In this document: piece by piece, positions 27,549-37,629 of the stretch
Position numbering within the stretch: the first letter of the stretch is position 1
Layout of the letters: each line of letters starts with the position of its first letter
Source of the DNA: Limnohabitans sp. Jir72
Lineage (GTDB): Bacteria; Pseudomonadota; Gammaproteobacteria; Burkholderiales; Burkholderiaceae_C
DNA length: 64,000 bases
Direction of reading: 5' to 3'
Assembly: GCF_003063575.1 (NCBI RefSeq)
Contig: NZ_NESC01000002.1
Span: 302,516 to 366,515, forward strand
Translations under genes and position numbers: made by a program
The notes under the pieces: generated by a model
What the model was told of the DNA's origin: nothing
The model's database searches: none
Seen by the model: only the letters and a program-made list of their open reading frames with translations

Positions 27549-29237
27549 ATGCACGACTTGATCATCCGCAACGCGCAGGTTCATGACGGCTGCGGCAGTC
27601 CGCCGCAACAGGTCGATGTCGCGGTCTCACAAGGACGCATCACCCACATGGGCCAGGTGGATGGCCCTGCCCGCGAAACCATCGATGCCCAAGGCCTGGC
27701 GCTGATGCCGGGCATCGTGGACTTGCACACGCACTACGACGCCCAGGTCACTTGGGACCGCACCATGTCGCCCTCGCCTGCTTTGGGCGTGACCACGGCC
27801 GTCATTGGCAATTGCGGCTTTGGCATTGCGCCTTGCCCCGCGCCGTTGCGCGAGACCATGCTGAAAAACCTGTCGGTCGTCGAAGGCATGGACTTGCAAG
27901 CCCTGCTCAGCGGCGTGAACTGGGACTTTGAATCGTTTGGCGAATACATGGACCAGCTGCGCCGAACCGGGCCTTACCTGAACACCGCGGTGTTTGCAGG
28001 CCACTCGGTGATCCGCACCGCCGTGATGGGCGAGAGCGGCTCCGCACAGGCCGAGCCCAGCGCCGAACAACTGCAGAGCATGCAAGCCTTGGTGCGTGAC
28101 GCCATGGACCATGGTGCGATTGGCTTTGCGTCGTCGTTCTCGCCCAACCACAGTGGCTACGGTGGCATCCCCATGCCGTCCACCATTGCGTCAGAAAACG
28201 AGCTGCGCGCTTTGGCGGGGGTGCTGGGCGAAAAGAACAAAGGCGTCTTCATGATGGCCACGGGCACCCGCGCCAGCCCGGATGTGATGGAATCCATCGT
28301 GCAGGACACGGGACGGCCCGGCTACATCTCCACGGTGCTGACCATGTACAACGAAGGCACCCCGGAGCTGGGCGCCACCTACTACGATCGCTGCGCCCAA
28401 GCCCTGGCCCGTGGCCACGAGCTGTATGTGCTGACCAGCTGCCAGCCGCTGTCGTTTGACTTCACTTTGACCGACCCGTATGTGCTGTTGAGCCACTCGG
28501 CTTTTGATGCGGTCAAAACCGCCAGCGTCGACGCCTTGCCCGCGCTGTACCGCTCGCCCGAATTCCGCGAAGCGTTTCGCCAGAACTTGCGCCAGCCCAA
28601 GGCGGGCATTTTGTTTCTGGGCAATTGGCGGCACATCGAAGTCGGTCAAACCGTGCACGCGCAAAACCAGGCACTCGAAGGCGTCAGCATCCAGGCGCTG
28701 GCCGACCAGCGCGGGCTGGACCCCGTGGATGTGTTCTTTGACCTGGCCTTGTCGGAAGACTTGGGCACCCATTTCGTGGGCAAGTTTTTCAACAACGACG
28801 ACGATGGCGTGGCCCCCTCGCTCAAACACCCGGCGGGCGTCATCACGTTGTCGGACGCGGGCGCGCACCTGACCTACATGTGCGATGCGGGCTTTGGCCT
28901 GTACTTTTTGGCGCACTGGGTGCGCGACACAGGGCACTTCACCTTGGCCGAAGGCATTCGCCGCCTGACCAGTGAACCGGCTGACCGCTTTCGCATTCCC
29001 GAGCGTGGCCGCTTGCAGGTGGGCCGGCCCGCCGACTTGCTGCTGTTTGACCCGGCCACCGTGGGCATCTCCAAACCCTTGCCGCGCAAGGACTTGCCCG
29101 CAGGCGGCACGCGCATGGTGCGCGAGGCCACAGGCGTGCATGGCGTGTGGGTCAATGGCGTGAAAGTGCACGACGGCAAAGACTACGTGGACCACCCCCA
29201 CGGGCCTGGCCAAGTGCTCGACCAATTCAATACCTGA
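27549..29237 (+). CDS. N-acyl-D-amino-acid deacylase/D-aminoacylase-like amidohydrolase
   Basis: A 562-residue metal-dependent amidohydrolase. The HxH metal site LMPGIVDLHTHYDAQVTWDR is followed by GVTTAVIGNCGFGIAPC, which is typical of D-aminoacylases and related enzymes. LSDAGAHLTYMCDAG near the C-terminus supplies the late metal-binding Asp. It would release a free acid from an N-acyl amino acid or similar amide. It is followed after 11 bases by a Bug receptor gene, so the pair may take up and process one compound. Substrate not determined. Confidence 0.87.
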   Translation: MHDLIIRNAQVHDGCGSPPQQVDVAVSQGRITHMGQVDGPARETIDAQGLALMPGIVDLHTHYDAQVTWDRTMSPSPALGVTTAVIGNCGFGIAPCPAPLRETMLKNLSVVEGMDLQALLSGVNWDFESFGEYMDQLRRTGPYLNTAVFAGHSVIRTAVMGESGSAQAEPSAEQLQSMQALVRDAMDHGAIGFASSFSPNHSGYGGIPMPSTIASENELRALAGVLGEKNKGVFMMATGTRASPDVMESIVQDTGRPGYISTVLTMYNEGTPELGATYYDRCAQALARGHELYVLTSCQPLSFDFTLTDPYVLLSHSAFDAVKTASVDALPALYRSPEFREAFRQNLRQPKAGILFLGNWRHIEVGQTVHAQNQALEGVSIQALADQRGLDPVDVFFDLALSEDLGTHFVGKFFNNDDDGVAPSLKHPAGVITLSDAGAHLTYMCDAGFGLYFLAHWVRDTGHFTLAEGIRRLTSEPADRFRIPERGRLQVGRPADLLLFDPATVGISKPLPRKDLPAGGTRMVREATGVHGVWVNGVKVHDGKDYVDHPHGPGQVLDQFNT

Positions 29238-29248
29238 GGAGTAGCTGC

Positions 29249-30214
29249 ATGAAATCTTGTCGTCGTCTTTTGACGGGCCTGTTGCTGGCCCTCCTGGCCA
29301 CCACGGGCTGGGCACAAAGCTGGCCCAACAAACCGGTGCGCATGATCATCGCCTTCCCGCCGGGTGGCCCGACCGATCTGGTGTCGCGGGTGCTGGCGCA
29401 GCGCCTGTCCGAACAGCTGGGTCAGCAAGTCATCGTGGACAACAAACCCGGCGCGGGCGGCAACCTTGCCGCAGAGCTGGCCGCCAAAGCCGCACCCGAT
29501 GGCTACACGATTTTCTACAACACATCGGCCATCGTGATCGGCCCGGCGCTCTACGGCAAGGTGAACTACGACACCTTGAAAGACTTCGCGCCCGTGGCCC
29601 TGACGGCCAGCGTGCCCATGGTGCTGGTGGTCAACCCGCAACTGCCCGCCCGCTCGGTCAAGGAGTTTCTGGAGCTGGCCAAGTCGCGGCCAGGCGCTTT
29701 GAACTACAGCTCCTCGGGCACGGGCACCATCACCCACCTGGCCAGCGCCATGGTGTCCACGCAAACCGGTGTGCAGACCCAACACATCCCCTACAAAGGC
29801 AGCGCGCCTGGCTTGGTGGATCTGGTGGCGGGCCAAACCCAATTCATGATCGACACCATCAACACGGTCTTGCCCTATGTGCGTGACAACCGCCTGCGCG
29901 GCTTGGCCGTGACCAGCAGCAAGCGCTCGAGCCTCTTGCCCGACTTGCCCACGCTGGCCGAATCTGGTTTGTCCGGTTTTGATGCCGCCGCTTGGCAAGG
30001 CGTGGTGGTGCCTGCGGGCACGCCTGCCGACATCATTCAAAAACTCAACGCCGAAGTGAACAAGGCACTGGCCAACCCGGATTTGCGCGCGCGCCTGGCG
30101 GCCCAAGGCGCGGAGATTTTGGGCGGTATACCCGCTGAATACGCAGCGCACCTGCGCACCGAGATGCCCCGCTGGGCCAAGGCCGTCAAAGACTCCGGCG
30201 CCAAGGCCGAATAA
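29249..30214 (+). CDS. Bug-family tripartite tricarboxylate transporter receptor
   Basis: A 321-residue receptor with signal peptide MKSCRRLLTGLLLALLATTG ending WAQ. The start follows GAGGAG, which fixes it over a longer upstream frame. Bug motifs SWPNKPVRMIIAFPPGGPTD, IVDNKPGAGGNLAAELAAKA and PYKGSAPGLVDLVAGQTQF are clear. It follows the amidohydrolase gene in one unit and converges on a CoA-transferase gene. Confidence 0.93.
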   Translation: MKSCRRLLTGLLLALLATTGWAQSWPNKPVRMIIAFPPGGPTDLVSRVLAQRLSEQLGQQVIVDNKPGAGGNLAAELAAKAAPDGYTIFYNTSAIVIGPALYGKVNYDTLKDFAPVALTASVPMVLVVNPQLPARSVKEFLELAKSRPGALNYSSSGTGTITHLASAMVSTQTGVQTQHIPYKGSAPGLVDLVAGQTQFMIDTINTVLPYVRDNRLRGLAVTSSKRSSLLPDLPTLAESGLSGFDAAAWQGVVVPAGTPADIIQKLNAEVNKALANPDLRARLAAQGAEILGGIPAEYAAHLRTEMPRWAKAVKDSGAKAE

Positions 30215-30247
30215 AAACCTTCAGCGGCTGGTCACGCCCAGCCGCTG
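30212..30247 (-). terminator. Rho-independent terminator of the third CoA-transferase gene
   Basis: Perfect 10-bp stem CAGCGGCTGG / CCAGCCGCTG with a six-base loop. On the minus strand it is followed, after four bases, by TTTTT. The stem includes the stop codon of the CoA-transferase gene, so the terminator starts within coding sequence. Confidence 0.65.
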
Positions 30248-31420
30248 CAGTTCTTCAATCGCGGCATCGCTCAAACCCGCTTCTCGCAGAATCTGCACGC
30301 TGTGCTGCCCCAGCTGCGGCGCAGGCTTTTGCACTGGCAAAGTGGGCGTGCCTGAAAAGCTGACGGGCACACCGATCTCGCTCACCCGACCTTCAGTGGG
30401 GTGCTCCACTTGCTGCAGCATGCCCACCGCCAAAAGGTGCGGGTCTTGCAGCAAGCTGTCCACATCGTGCATGGGCATGCAGGGGATGTCGGCGTCGTTG
30501 AGTCGAGCCATCCAGACTTCGGTGGTTTGTGTGGCCATGGCTTCGGCCACCATGCGGTACAGGTCGTTGATGTGCAGCGTCCGCGCACCGATGCTGGCCA
30601 AACGCGGGTCCTGGCGGAACAACTCGGCCCTCCCGATCAAGCCCAAAAACGTCTCCCACTGCCGGTCGGTGTAGATCAAGACACACACATGGCCGTCCAG
30701 GGTCGGGTAGGGGCGGCGCTCTTGCACGAGCAAGCGGGGGTAACCCGTTGGCCCCAGGGCGGGCTCGAAGGTGGCCCCGGCCATGTGTTCGCCCAGCACG
30801 TATTGCGCCATGGTCTCGAACATGGGCACTTCGACCGCTTGCCCCACCCCGGTCTGGTAGCGGGCGATCACCGCCGCCAAGATCGTGTTGGATGCCATCA
30901 ACCCCACCGTGCGGTCCGCCAGCGTGAGCGGCACATAGCGAGGCTCGCCGCCACTGGCCAAGCTGACCAGGCTGGGCACGGCAGCCGCACCCTGGATCAA
31001 ATCGTCGTAAGCGGGCTTGCCCGCATAAGGGCCTTTTTCGCTGTAGCCATAAAGGCCTGCGTAAATGATGCGCGGATTGATGGCTTGGAGGCGCTCGTAA
31101 TCGATGCCCAGCCGCTGCATGGCCTGAGGCCGGATGTTGTAGACCACCACGTCGGCGGTCTTCACCAGCTCAAAAAAAGCGTTCAAGCCTTCGGGCTTTT
31201 TGAGGTCCAGCACCAAGCTGCGCTTGTTGCGATTCACATGCAAGAAAATCGCACCCATCCCCGCGTGGCGCATGGGGCCAATGCCCCGCACAGTGTCGCC
31301 TGCAGGCGACTCGATCTTGATCACATCGGCGCCCATGTCGGCCATGAGCTGTGTGGCAAACGGCCCCATCAGCACACTGGTCAAGTCCAGGATCCGCAGT
31401 CCGTTGAGTGCTCCCGCCAT
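30221..31420 (-). CDS. CaiB/BaiF (class III) CoA-transferase
   Basis: A 399-residue CoA-transferase. The start is set at the ATG preceded by GGAAGGAATGCGGC. Hallmarks: LRILDLTSVLMGPFATQLMA, DMGADVIKIESPAGDTVRGI, NRNKRSLVLDLKKPEGLNAF and YGYSEKGPYAGKPAYDDLIQ. It stands alone on the minus strand, converging on the amidohydrolase/Bug pair, and may activate the acid they deliver. Third member of the family within 10 kb. Confidence 0.92.
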   Translation of the reverse strand: MAGALNGLRILDLTSVLMGPFATQLMADMGADVIKIESPAGDTVRGIGPMRHAGMGAIFLHVNRNKRSLVLDLKKPEGLNAFFELVKTADVVVYNIRPQAMQRLGIDYERLQAINPRIIYAGLYGYSEKGPYAGKPAYDDLIQGAAAVPSLVSLASGGEPRYVPLTLADRTVGLMASNTILAAVIARYQTGVGQAVEVPMFETMAQYVLGEHMAGATFEPALGPTGYPRLLVQERRPYPTLDGHVCVLIYTDRQWETFLGLIGRAELFRQDPRLASIGARTLHINDLYRMVAEAMATQTTEVWMARLNDADIPCMPMHDVDSLLQDPHLLAVGMLQQVEHPTEGRVSEIGVPVSFSGTPTLPVQKPAPQLGQHSVQILREAGLSDAAIEELQRLGVTSR

Positions 31421-31494
31421 GCCGCATTCCTTCCAGTTCTGTGACCGGATTGTCTGCCCTGACGGCATGGCCGCCTGTCACTCAAGAGGCCATG

Positions 31495-31528
31495 AAAAAA
31501 GCCGTCTGCCCCTTGCGGTGCAGACGGC
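31495..31528 (-). terminator. Rho-independent terminator of the small His/Ala-rich protein gene
   Basis: Stem GCCGTCTGC / GCAGACGGC with a ten-base loop, followed on the minus strand by six T residues. It lies 16 bases past the stop codon. Confidence 0.85.
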
Positions 31529-31543
31529 TCAGTCGCTCACCAA

Positions 31544-31786
31544 TTACTTGGCAACAACTGCGGACTTCTTAACCGCCTCAGCCACATGTTCCTGGGCTTT
31601 GACTGCGTGTTCTTTGGCCACCAAAGTGTGCGCTTGTGCACCTTTGTGATCGCCTGCACCAATCAACTTAGCCACTTCTTTGTGTGACTTGGCGGCGTGC
31701 TCAAAATGCTCGGCGGCGTGCGTGTGGTGCTGCTGGGGTGTCACAGCGGTCGAGGTGTCGTGTGTTTTGACTTCGTTGAGTGTCAT
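31544..31786 (-). CDS. Small His/Ala/Lys-rich soluble protein, unknown function
   Basis: An 80-residue protein without signal peptide or membrane segment, rich in Ala, His, Lys and Glu (HHTHAAEHFEHAAKSHKEVA, then KEHAVKAQEHVAEAVKK), predicted all-helical. ATG MTLNEVKTHD is preferred over an upstream in-frame TTG. Similar short proteins with HAAEHHEHAA-type repeats occur in other betaproteobacteria, function unknown to me. It has its own terminator and no co-oriented neighbour close by, so it is probably monocistronic. Metal binding by the His cluster is a guess. Confidence 0.7.
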   Translation of the reverse strand: MTLNEVKTHDTSTAVTPQQHHTHAAEHFEHAAKSHKEVAKLIGAGDHKGAQAHTLVAKEHAVKAQEHVAEAVKKSAVVAK

Positions 31787-31801
31787 GGGAATGTCTTTCA
31801 A

Positions 31802-32143
31802 AAAGAGTGGGAGTATTCAGCCTTGTAAATCAAGTGCACCTGATCTACTGAACCATTCTTTCAACGAAGTGCTGCGCAGTCTGTTGCCCTGCACACGCAG
31901 GCTTGCCAAGTTCCATCACCATAACAAACTGCGCATTTTCCAAACCATGCTCACCAGCGGCGATGTGGTCCTCAAAGCCATGGGCCTGTTCTTGGACAAA
32001 GTCAGCGCTGGACATCCACTTCATCCAAGTGTTGGCCTGGCAGGACAAGGGGTGGGCTTACGCCACCAAATGCGTAGAGATGGCACGCGCAATGGTCAAG
32101 AAGAGGTGATTCAGCGGTCCTCAAAATGACACGCCATCGGCAT
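31802..32143. other. Gap without a supported gene
   Basis: About 340 bases between the small protein gene and metH, visibly less GC-rich than its neighbours. Short open frames exist on both strands (67-68 codons) but none shows a ribosome site together with a recognisable protein pattern. It may hold the promoter of the small protein gene and a decayed gene. Confidence 0.5.
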
Positions 32144-33190
<1,047 letters not shown>

Positions 33191-33224
33191 GGGGTGTATT
33201 GTAGGAAAGCAGCGCCCGCGTTCT

Positions 33225-33304
33225 TTGTAGGTCGGCACCTTCAGGTCCGACAGGGGTGGGCACGGCGCAGGCCCCATGTCGGGGCTGAAGCCTTCGACCT
33301 ACAA
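33225..33304. repeat. Palindromic element between metH and queC
   Basis: Outer arms TTGTAGGTCG and CGACCTACAA pair perfectly, and inner arms CTTCAGGTCCGAC and GTCGGGGCTGAAG pair with two mismatches, giving a cruciform-like hairpin of about 80 bases. It lies directly downstream of the queC stop and upstream of metH. It is similar in plan, but not in sequence, to the element at 10.6 kb. Confidence 0.75.
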
Positions 33305-33311
33305 GAGAGGG

Positions 33312-34031
33312 TCAAGGTTTTTGGTAACGCGCAAACCCCGCCGCGCGCAGCTGACAAGCCGGGCACTGGCCGCAGCCGTAACCCCAATCGTGGCGCTGGC
33401 TGCGGTCACCCGGGTAGCAGGTGTGGGTGTGCTCCACGACCAAGTCCACCAGCGCCTGCCCGCCTTGCGCCGGGTCGGCTTTTTGGCCCAAGTCGTGCGC
33501 CAGTTGCCAGGTTTGCGCCTTGTCGATCCACATCAAGGGCGTTTCGATCAACAGCTTGCGGTCCATGCCGAGCGACAGTGCGACCTGCATGGCCTTCATG
33601 GTGTCGTCGCGGCAGTCGGGGTAGCCCGAGAAATCGGTCTCGCACACGCCCGTGACGATGACCTGCAAGCCCCGGCGGTAAGCCAAAGCCGCGGCCAGCG
33701 TGAGGAACAGCAGGTTGCGCCCAGGCACAAAAGTGTTGGGCAAGCCCGAGCTTTCCATCTCGATGGCCGTGTCACGGGTCAAAGACGTCTCGCTGATCTG
33801 GCCCAAGATGCCGGCGTCCAGCAAATGGTCTTCGCCCAATTTGGGGGCCCAGGCCGGAAAGCGCGCCTTGATCGCGGCCAGCACGTTCAGCCGGGCGTCC
33901 AGCTCCACCTTGTGGCGCTGGCCATAGTCAAACGCCAAGGTTTCGACGCGTTCGTAACGGGTCAAGGCATGGGCCAGGCAGGTGGTCGAATCCTGACCGC
34001 CAGAAAAAAGAACAAGGGCAGAAGTGTGCAT
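33312..34031 (-). CDS. queC: 7-cyano-7-deazaguanine synthase QueC
   Basis: Makes preQ0 from 7-carboxy-7-deazaguanine, ATP and ammonia in queuosine biosynthesis. It encodes 239 residues. The PP-loop ATP site is [13 protein letters not shown] at residues 8-20, [15 protein letters not shown] follows, and the zinc site uses C205, C220, C223 and C226 near the C-terminus. It is divergent from recQ with 39 bases between the start codons. No queD or queE is beside it. Confidence 0.95.
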   Translation of the reverse strand: MHTSALVLFSGGQDSTTCLAHALTRYERVETLAFDYGQRHKVELDARLNVLAAIKARFPAWAPKLGEDHLLDAGILGQISETSLTRDTAIEMESSGLPNTFVPGRNLLFLTLAAALAYRRGLQVIVTGVCETDFSGYPDCRDDTMKAMQVALSLGMDRKLLIETPLMWIDKAQTWQLAHDLGQKADPAQGGQALVDLVVEHTHTCYPGDRSQRHDWGYGCGQCPACQLRAAGFARYQKP

Positions 34032-34070
34032 GGCGTGGATGGTAATCGGTAGCGCACAATATCGGCTGTT

Positions 34071-35972
34071 TTGCTGTCACAGACCCCGCTTTTGTCTCCC
34101 CACCTGCCCATCCTGCGCGAAGTTTTCGGCTACGACGCCTTTCGCGGCCCGCAGCAAGCCATCATCGACCATGTGGCGGCCGGGGGCGATGCGCTGGTGC
34201 TCATGCCCACGGGCGGCGGCAAATCGCTGTGTTACCAGATCCCGGCCATTGCGCGCCAGCGCGCAGGCCACGGCATCACGGTGGTGGTCTCGCCGCTGAT
34301 CGCGCTGATGCACGACCAGGTGGGTGCGCTGCACGAAGCGGGCGTGAACGCCGCGTTTTTGAACTCCACCCTGACCAGCGAAGAAGCCAGCGACATCGAG
34401 CGGCGCTTGCTGCGCGGCGAAATCACCCTGCTGTATGCCGCGCCCGAACGCGTGACCAACGCCCGTTTTTTGGCGCAGATGGATTCGCTGCTCGAACGCG
34501 GGCTGCTGAGCCTGTTTGCGATCGACGAAGCGCATTGCGTGAGCCAGTGGGGCCACGATTTCCGGCCCGAGTACCGGGGCCTGGCGGTCTTGCACGAGCG
34601 TTACCCCAGCGTGCCGAGTGTGGCGCTCACCGCCACCGCAGATGCGCTGACGCGCGCTGACATCGTCGAGCGCCTGCAGCTGGAAAGCGCCGAGCTGTTC
34701 ATCAGCAGCTTTGACCGGCCCAACATCCGCTACACCATCGTCGAGAAAAAAGACGCCAGCACGCAGCTGCTGCGCTTCATCGAACGCGAACACCCGGAAG
34801 AAGCGGGCGTGGTCTATTGCCAATCGCGCAAGCGGGTCGAAGACATCGCGGCCATGTTGGTCGAGTCGGGCATCCATGCGCTGCCGTACCACGCGGGGCT
34901 GGACGCGGGCATGCGCCAACGCCACCAGAACGAATTTTTGCGTGAAGAAGGCGTGGTGATGGTGGCCACGGTGGCTTTTGGCATGGGCATCGACAAACCC
35001 GATGTGCGCTTTGTGGCGCACCTGGACATGCCCAAAAACATCGAAGGCTATTACCAAGAAACCGGCCGCGCCGGGCGCGATGGTCTGGCGTCAGACGCGT
35101 GGATGGCCTATGGCCTGCAAGACGTGGTCAACCAGCGCCGCATGATCGACGAGAGCCCGGCCGAGGAAGAATTCAAACAGGTCATGCGCGGCAAGCTGGA
35201 TGCCTTGCTGGCCTTGGCCGAAGCCACCGACTGCCGCCGCGTGCGCTTGTTGAGCTACTTTGGTGAAGCCTATGCCAAAGGCGATGACGCGCAAGGCGTG
35301 TACATGCCCTTTTGCGGCAACTGCGACAACTGCCTGAATCCGCCTCAGGTGTGGGACGGCACCGACGCGGCACGCAAGCTGCTGTCCACCGTTTACCGCA
35401 CCCACCAGATCAGCGGCTACAGCTTTGGCGCGGGCCACACCATGGACATCGTGCGCGGCAAGAAGACCGACAAGGTGGTGCAACGCGGCCACGAAGGCAT
35501 CAGCACCTTTGGCCTGGGCGCCGAGTACAGCGAGCAGCAACTGCGCGCCGTGATGCGCCAGCTGATCGCCATTGGCGCGCTGCATGTGCACACCGAAGAC
35601 GGATTCAGCACCTTGCACCTGACCGAGGCCTCACGCGCCGTGCTCAAGGGCGAAGTGCCTGTGCAGCTGCGCGAAAGCACGAGCCAGCGCAGCGACAAGA
35701 AAAGCCGCTCGCGCAGCGCCCCGAGCCCAGCCGCGGCCAACCTGGGCCAAGACGCGATGGTGCGCTACATCAACCTCAAGGCCTGGCGCGCCGAAGTGGC
35801 CAAGGAACACAACCTGCCTGCGTATGTGATCTTCCACGACGCCACGCTGGCCGCCATTGCCGAGCACGCACCCCAAAGCCTGTCTGACCTGCAAGGCATC
35901 AGCGGGCTGGGCGTGAAAAAGCTCGAAGCCTATGGTGAGCAGGTGCTGCGCGTTTGCAACGGGGCCAGTTGA
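34071..35972 (+). CDS. recQ: ATP-dependent DNA helicase RecQ
   Basis: A 3'-5' DNA helicase of 633 residues. Helicase motifs: [16 protein letters not shown] (residues 45-60), [19 protein letters not shown] near 150, ALTATAD, and [12 protein letters not shown]. The RecQ zinc-binding Cys set is [11 protein letters not shown] then PFCGNCDNC, and an HRDC domain closes the protein. The start appears to be TTG, as there is no ATG or GTG before the Walker A motif; TTG codons at 34071 and 34092 are both possible. Its stop TGA abuts the stop of soxA on the other strand with no base between. Confidence 0.95.
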   Translation: MLSQTPLLSPHLPILREVFGYDAFRGPQQAIIDHVAAGGDALVLMPTGGGKSLCYQIPAIARQRAGHGITVVVSPLIALMHDQVGALHEAGVNAAFLNSTLTSEEASDIERRLLRGEITLLYAAPERVTNARFLAQMDSLLERGLLSLFAIDEAHCVSQWGHDFRPEYRGLAVLHERYPSVPSVALTATADALTRADIVERLQLESAELFISSFDRPNIRYTIVEKKDASTQLLRFIEREHPEEAGVVYCQSRKRVEDIAAMLVESGIHALPYHAGLDAGMRQRHQNEFLREEGVVMVATVAFGMGIDKPDVRFVAHLDMPKNIEGYYQETGRAGRDGLASDAWMAYGLQDVVNQRRMIDESPAEEEFKQVMRGKLDALLALAEATDCRRVRLLSYFGEAYAKGDDAQGVYMPFCGNCDNCLNPPQVWDGTDAARKLLSTVYRTHQISGYSFGAGHTMDIVRGKKTDKVVQRGHEGISTFGLGAEYSEQQLRAVMRQLIAIGALHVHTEDGFSTLHLTEASRAVLKGEVPVQLRESTSQRSDKKSRSRSAPSPAAANLGQDAMVRYINLKAWRAEVAKEHNLPAYVIFHDATLAAIAEHAPQSLSDLQGISGLGVKKLEAYGEQVLRVCNGAS

Positions 35973-36779
35973 TCACTTGCGCACGGCGGGCACCTCGATG
36001 GGCAGGCCCTCGCCGCGCCACATGAGGTACAGCGCCAATTGCCGCATCTCGGTGGCGCCCCAAGGCGGTGTCTCTGCGCGGATGCCTGCGTAACAGCTGC
36101 GCAAGCGGCGCTCGAGCGAGCCAGGCTTTTGCCACTCCAAGCGATAGACCGGGTAAGCGTTGGGCTGGCCTTGGCTCAAGGCGTCGGTGTACAAGCGCTG
36201 GCCAAAGTGTTGATCATGGCATTGGGCGCAGGACAGATTCAACTGGCCCTGACGTCGCTGAAACAAGTCCGCACCCGCTTGCCAATGCGGCCGGGCGTTA
36301 CCCCCGATGTCCACGCGGATTGGCAGGCCCTTGGAGGCTTGCGTCACGTACCAAGTCAAACCCAGCAGGGCATCGGATTCAGGAGCGAGCACCGTGGCCT
36401 GCTGGTGCCGGGTGGTGCAGTGGTTGATGCGGTCTTCGAGGTTGAACAAGCGGCCACTGGCCGGGTCGATGGCGGGGTAGCGCGTGGCCACGCCCTTCAT
36501 GTTGGCCACATCGCCATGGCAGCTGAAACACGATGGGCCGTTGGCCCCGCTGCTGCGCTTCCACTGCGCGGCGCCTTGGCTCAGCCAAAGCTGCGCGGGG
36601 TTGGCAAACTCATCGGCTTGCAAGGCCTGAACGTCTTTGCCTGAAAAATGCAGGCCCGATTTCAGCTGCGACAAAGGCAAGGCGCGCACGGGGCTGGGCT
36701 GCGCCATGGCCGCTGGCAGGCCCATGCCGATCAGGGCCACGGCTGCAAGCCATGTCCAGCGCGCAAGTCTTGCCATCAT
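35973..36779 (-). CDS. soxA: Sulfur oxidation c-type cytochrome SoxA
   Basis: Dihaem subunit of the SoxXA thiosulfate-conjugating cytochrome, periplasmic. It encodes 268 residues with a signal peptide (cleavage near AMAQ). Haem sites are C84-x-x-C87-H and C184-x-x-C187-H, and the catalytic cysteine is C229 in RSCYAGIRAETPPWG, as in canonical SoxA. The start is at ATG ATG eight bases after soxZ. It is the last gene of a six-gene operon that begins with a molybdenum hydroxylase, and no soxB follows: recQ converges directly. Confidence 0.92.
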   Translation of the reverse strand: MMARLARWTWLAAVALIGMGLPAAMAQPSPVRALPLSQLKSGLHFSGKDVQALQADEFANPAQLWLSQGAAQWKRSSGANGPSCFSCHGDVANMKGVATRYPAIDPASGRLFNLEDRINHCTTRHQQATVLAPESDALLGLTWYVTQASKGLPIRVDIGGNARPHWQAGADLFQRRQGQLNLSCAQCHDQHFGQRLYTDALSQGQPNAYPVYRLEWQKPGSLERRLRSCYAGIRAETPPWGATEMRQLALYLMWRGEGLPIEVPAVRK

Positions 36780-36787
36780 GGGTGGGC

Positions 36788-37123
36788 TCACGGTGTGCCT
36801 GCGGGCAGCACCACCATGGTTTGGCGGAACTCGCCGTGGTGGCCCCGATCGTCCACCCATTCCACGCGCAACTCGGCGGTCTCGCTGGCGAGCACAAAAA
36901 ACTCAAACAGCGGGTTGGCCGCGATGCCCGAAGAAGGCTCCACCCGGAACACCTCTTGCGTGCCCAAGGTGCAGGTCAGCAGGCGGATCACATTGCGCGG
37001 CACCAGCTTGCCCAACAGGTCTTGCAGGTAGCCCGTGTCCATGGGGTGCTGCACCAAGAGGCGCACCTTGACCACCTCACCGGCCGTGATGCGTTCGGGC
37101 CATTGCATGCGGATCAGGTTCAT
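36788..37123 (-). CDS. soxZ: Thiosulfate oxidation carrier subunit SoxZ
   Basis: A 111-residue immunoglobulin-like SoxZ. VRLLVQHPMDTGYLQDLLGK, EPSSGIAANPLFEFFVLAS and LRVEWVDDRGHHGEF match family positions. SoxZ has no signal peptide of its own and is exported with SoxY through the Tat route. The start overlaps the soxY stop by four bases. Confidence 0.9.
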   Translation of the reverse strand: MNLIRMQWPERITAGEVVKVRLLVQHPMDTGYLQDLLGKLVPRNVIRLLTCTLGTQEVFRVEPSSGIAANPLFEFFVLASETAELRVEWVDDRGHHGEFRQTMVVLPAGTP

Positions 37124-37629
37124 GAGGCGTCCACGCAGGCCGATTCGGTGACGATCATGTCCATCTGGGCGTAACGGAATTCGCCGCTGGACAAGCGGGC
37201 CAGAGCGACCACTACCTGACTGCCCGCCAGGCGCACGCGTGTGCTGATCTCGGCGCGGCCATTCCACGGCCCCAGCTGAAACACCGCCATGCGCGTGACC
37301 GGGTTGCGCTGCGACAGCAAATACACATGGCTCACATGCTCAGCTGCCGTCATGGGGCTTTGCACCTGCACCGTCATGGGCACGAGCGAGCCGTTGTCGG
37401 CCAGGATGGGCGCGGTGATGCTCACGTCTTGCTGGCGCACCGGGGCGCCTTGGGTGATCGGGTCGAGCATTTCTGCAAGGCTCAACAGCCGACCGGACTC
37501 CATTTTTTGGGCCTGCGCTGGCCAGGCTTGCACGGCTGCCCAGGCCAGCCCCAGGCGGGCGCCCTGCTGCAGCCAAAGACGACGCGTGAGTTGACGTGTG
37601 AGTTGACGTGTGGTTTGCACCAGCTTCAT
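37120..37629 (-). CDS. soxY: Thiosulfate oxidation carrier subunit SoxY, atypical C-terminus
   Basis: A 169-residue SoxY. The N-terminus has a Tat-like motif TRRLWLQQGARLG and a hydrophobic stretch ending at AQAQ. The body matches the SoxY_N domain (DVSITAPILADNGSLVPMTV, LLSQRNPVTRMAVFQLGPWN). Canonical SoxY ends in GGCGG, whose Cys carries the sulfur substrate. Here the tail is TESACVDAS: a single Cys165, five residues from the end, without the glycines. Either this is a divergent carrier or it acts on another compound. The signal region contains a 12-base tandem repeat. Overlaps soxX and soxZ by four bases each. Confidence 0.87.
   Translation of the reverse strand: MKLVQTTRQLTRQLTRRLWLQQGARLGLAWAAVQAWPAQAQKMESGRLLSLAEMLDPITQGAPVRQQDVSITAPILADNGSLVPMTVQVQSPMTAAEHVSHVYLLSQRNPVTRMAVFQLGPWNGRAEISTRVRLAGSQVVVALARLSSGEFRYAQMDMIVTESACVDAS
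37581..37616. repeat. 12-base tandem repeat (three copies) in the soxY signal-peptide region
   Basis: Three consecutive 12-base units (GACGCGTGAGTT, GACGTGTGAGTT, GACGTGTGGTTT on the plus strand) encode the repeated TRQL segment before the twin arginines. Being a multiple of three, gain or loss of a unit would change only the length of the signal peptide n-region. Confidence 0.75.

Noticed and set aside
31845..32109. Short frames on both strands in the gap before metH, considered as a phasin-like gene
   Set aside because: No ribosome site and no convincing family pattern on either strand.
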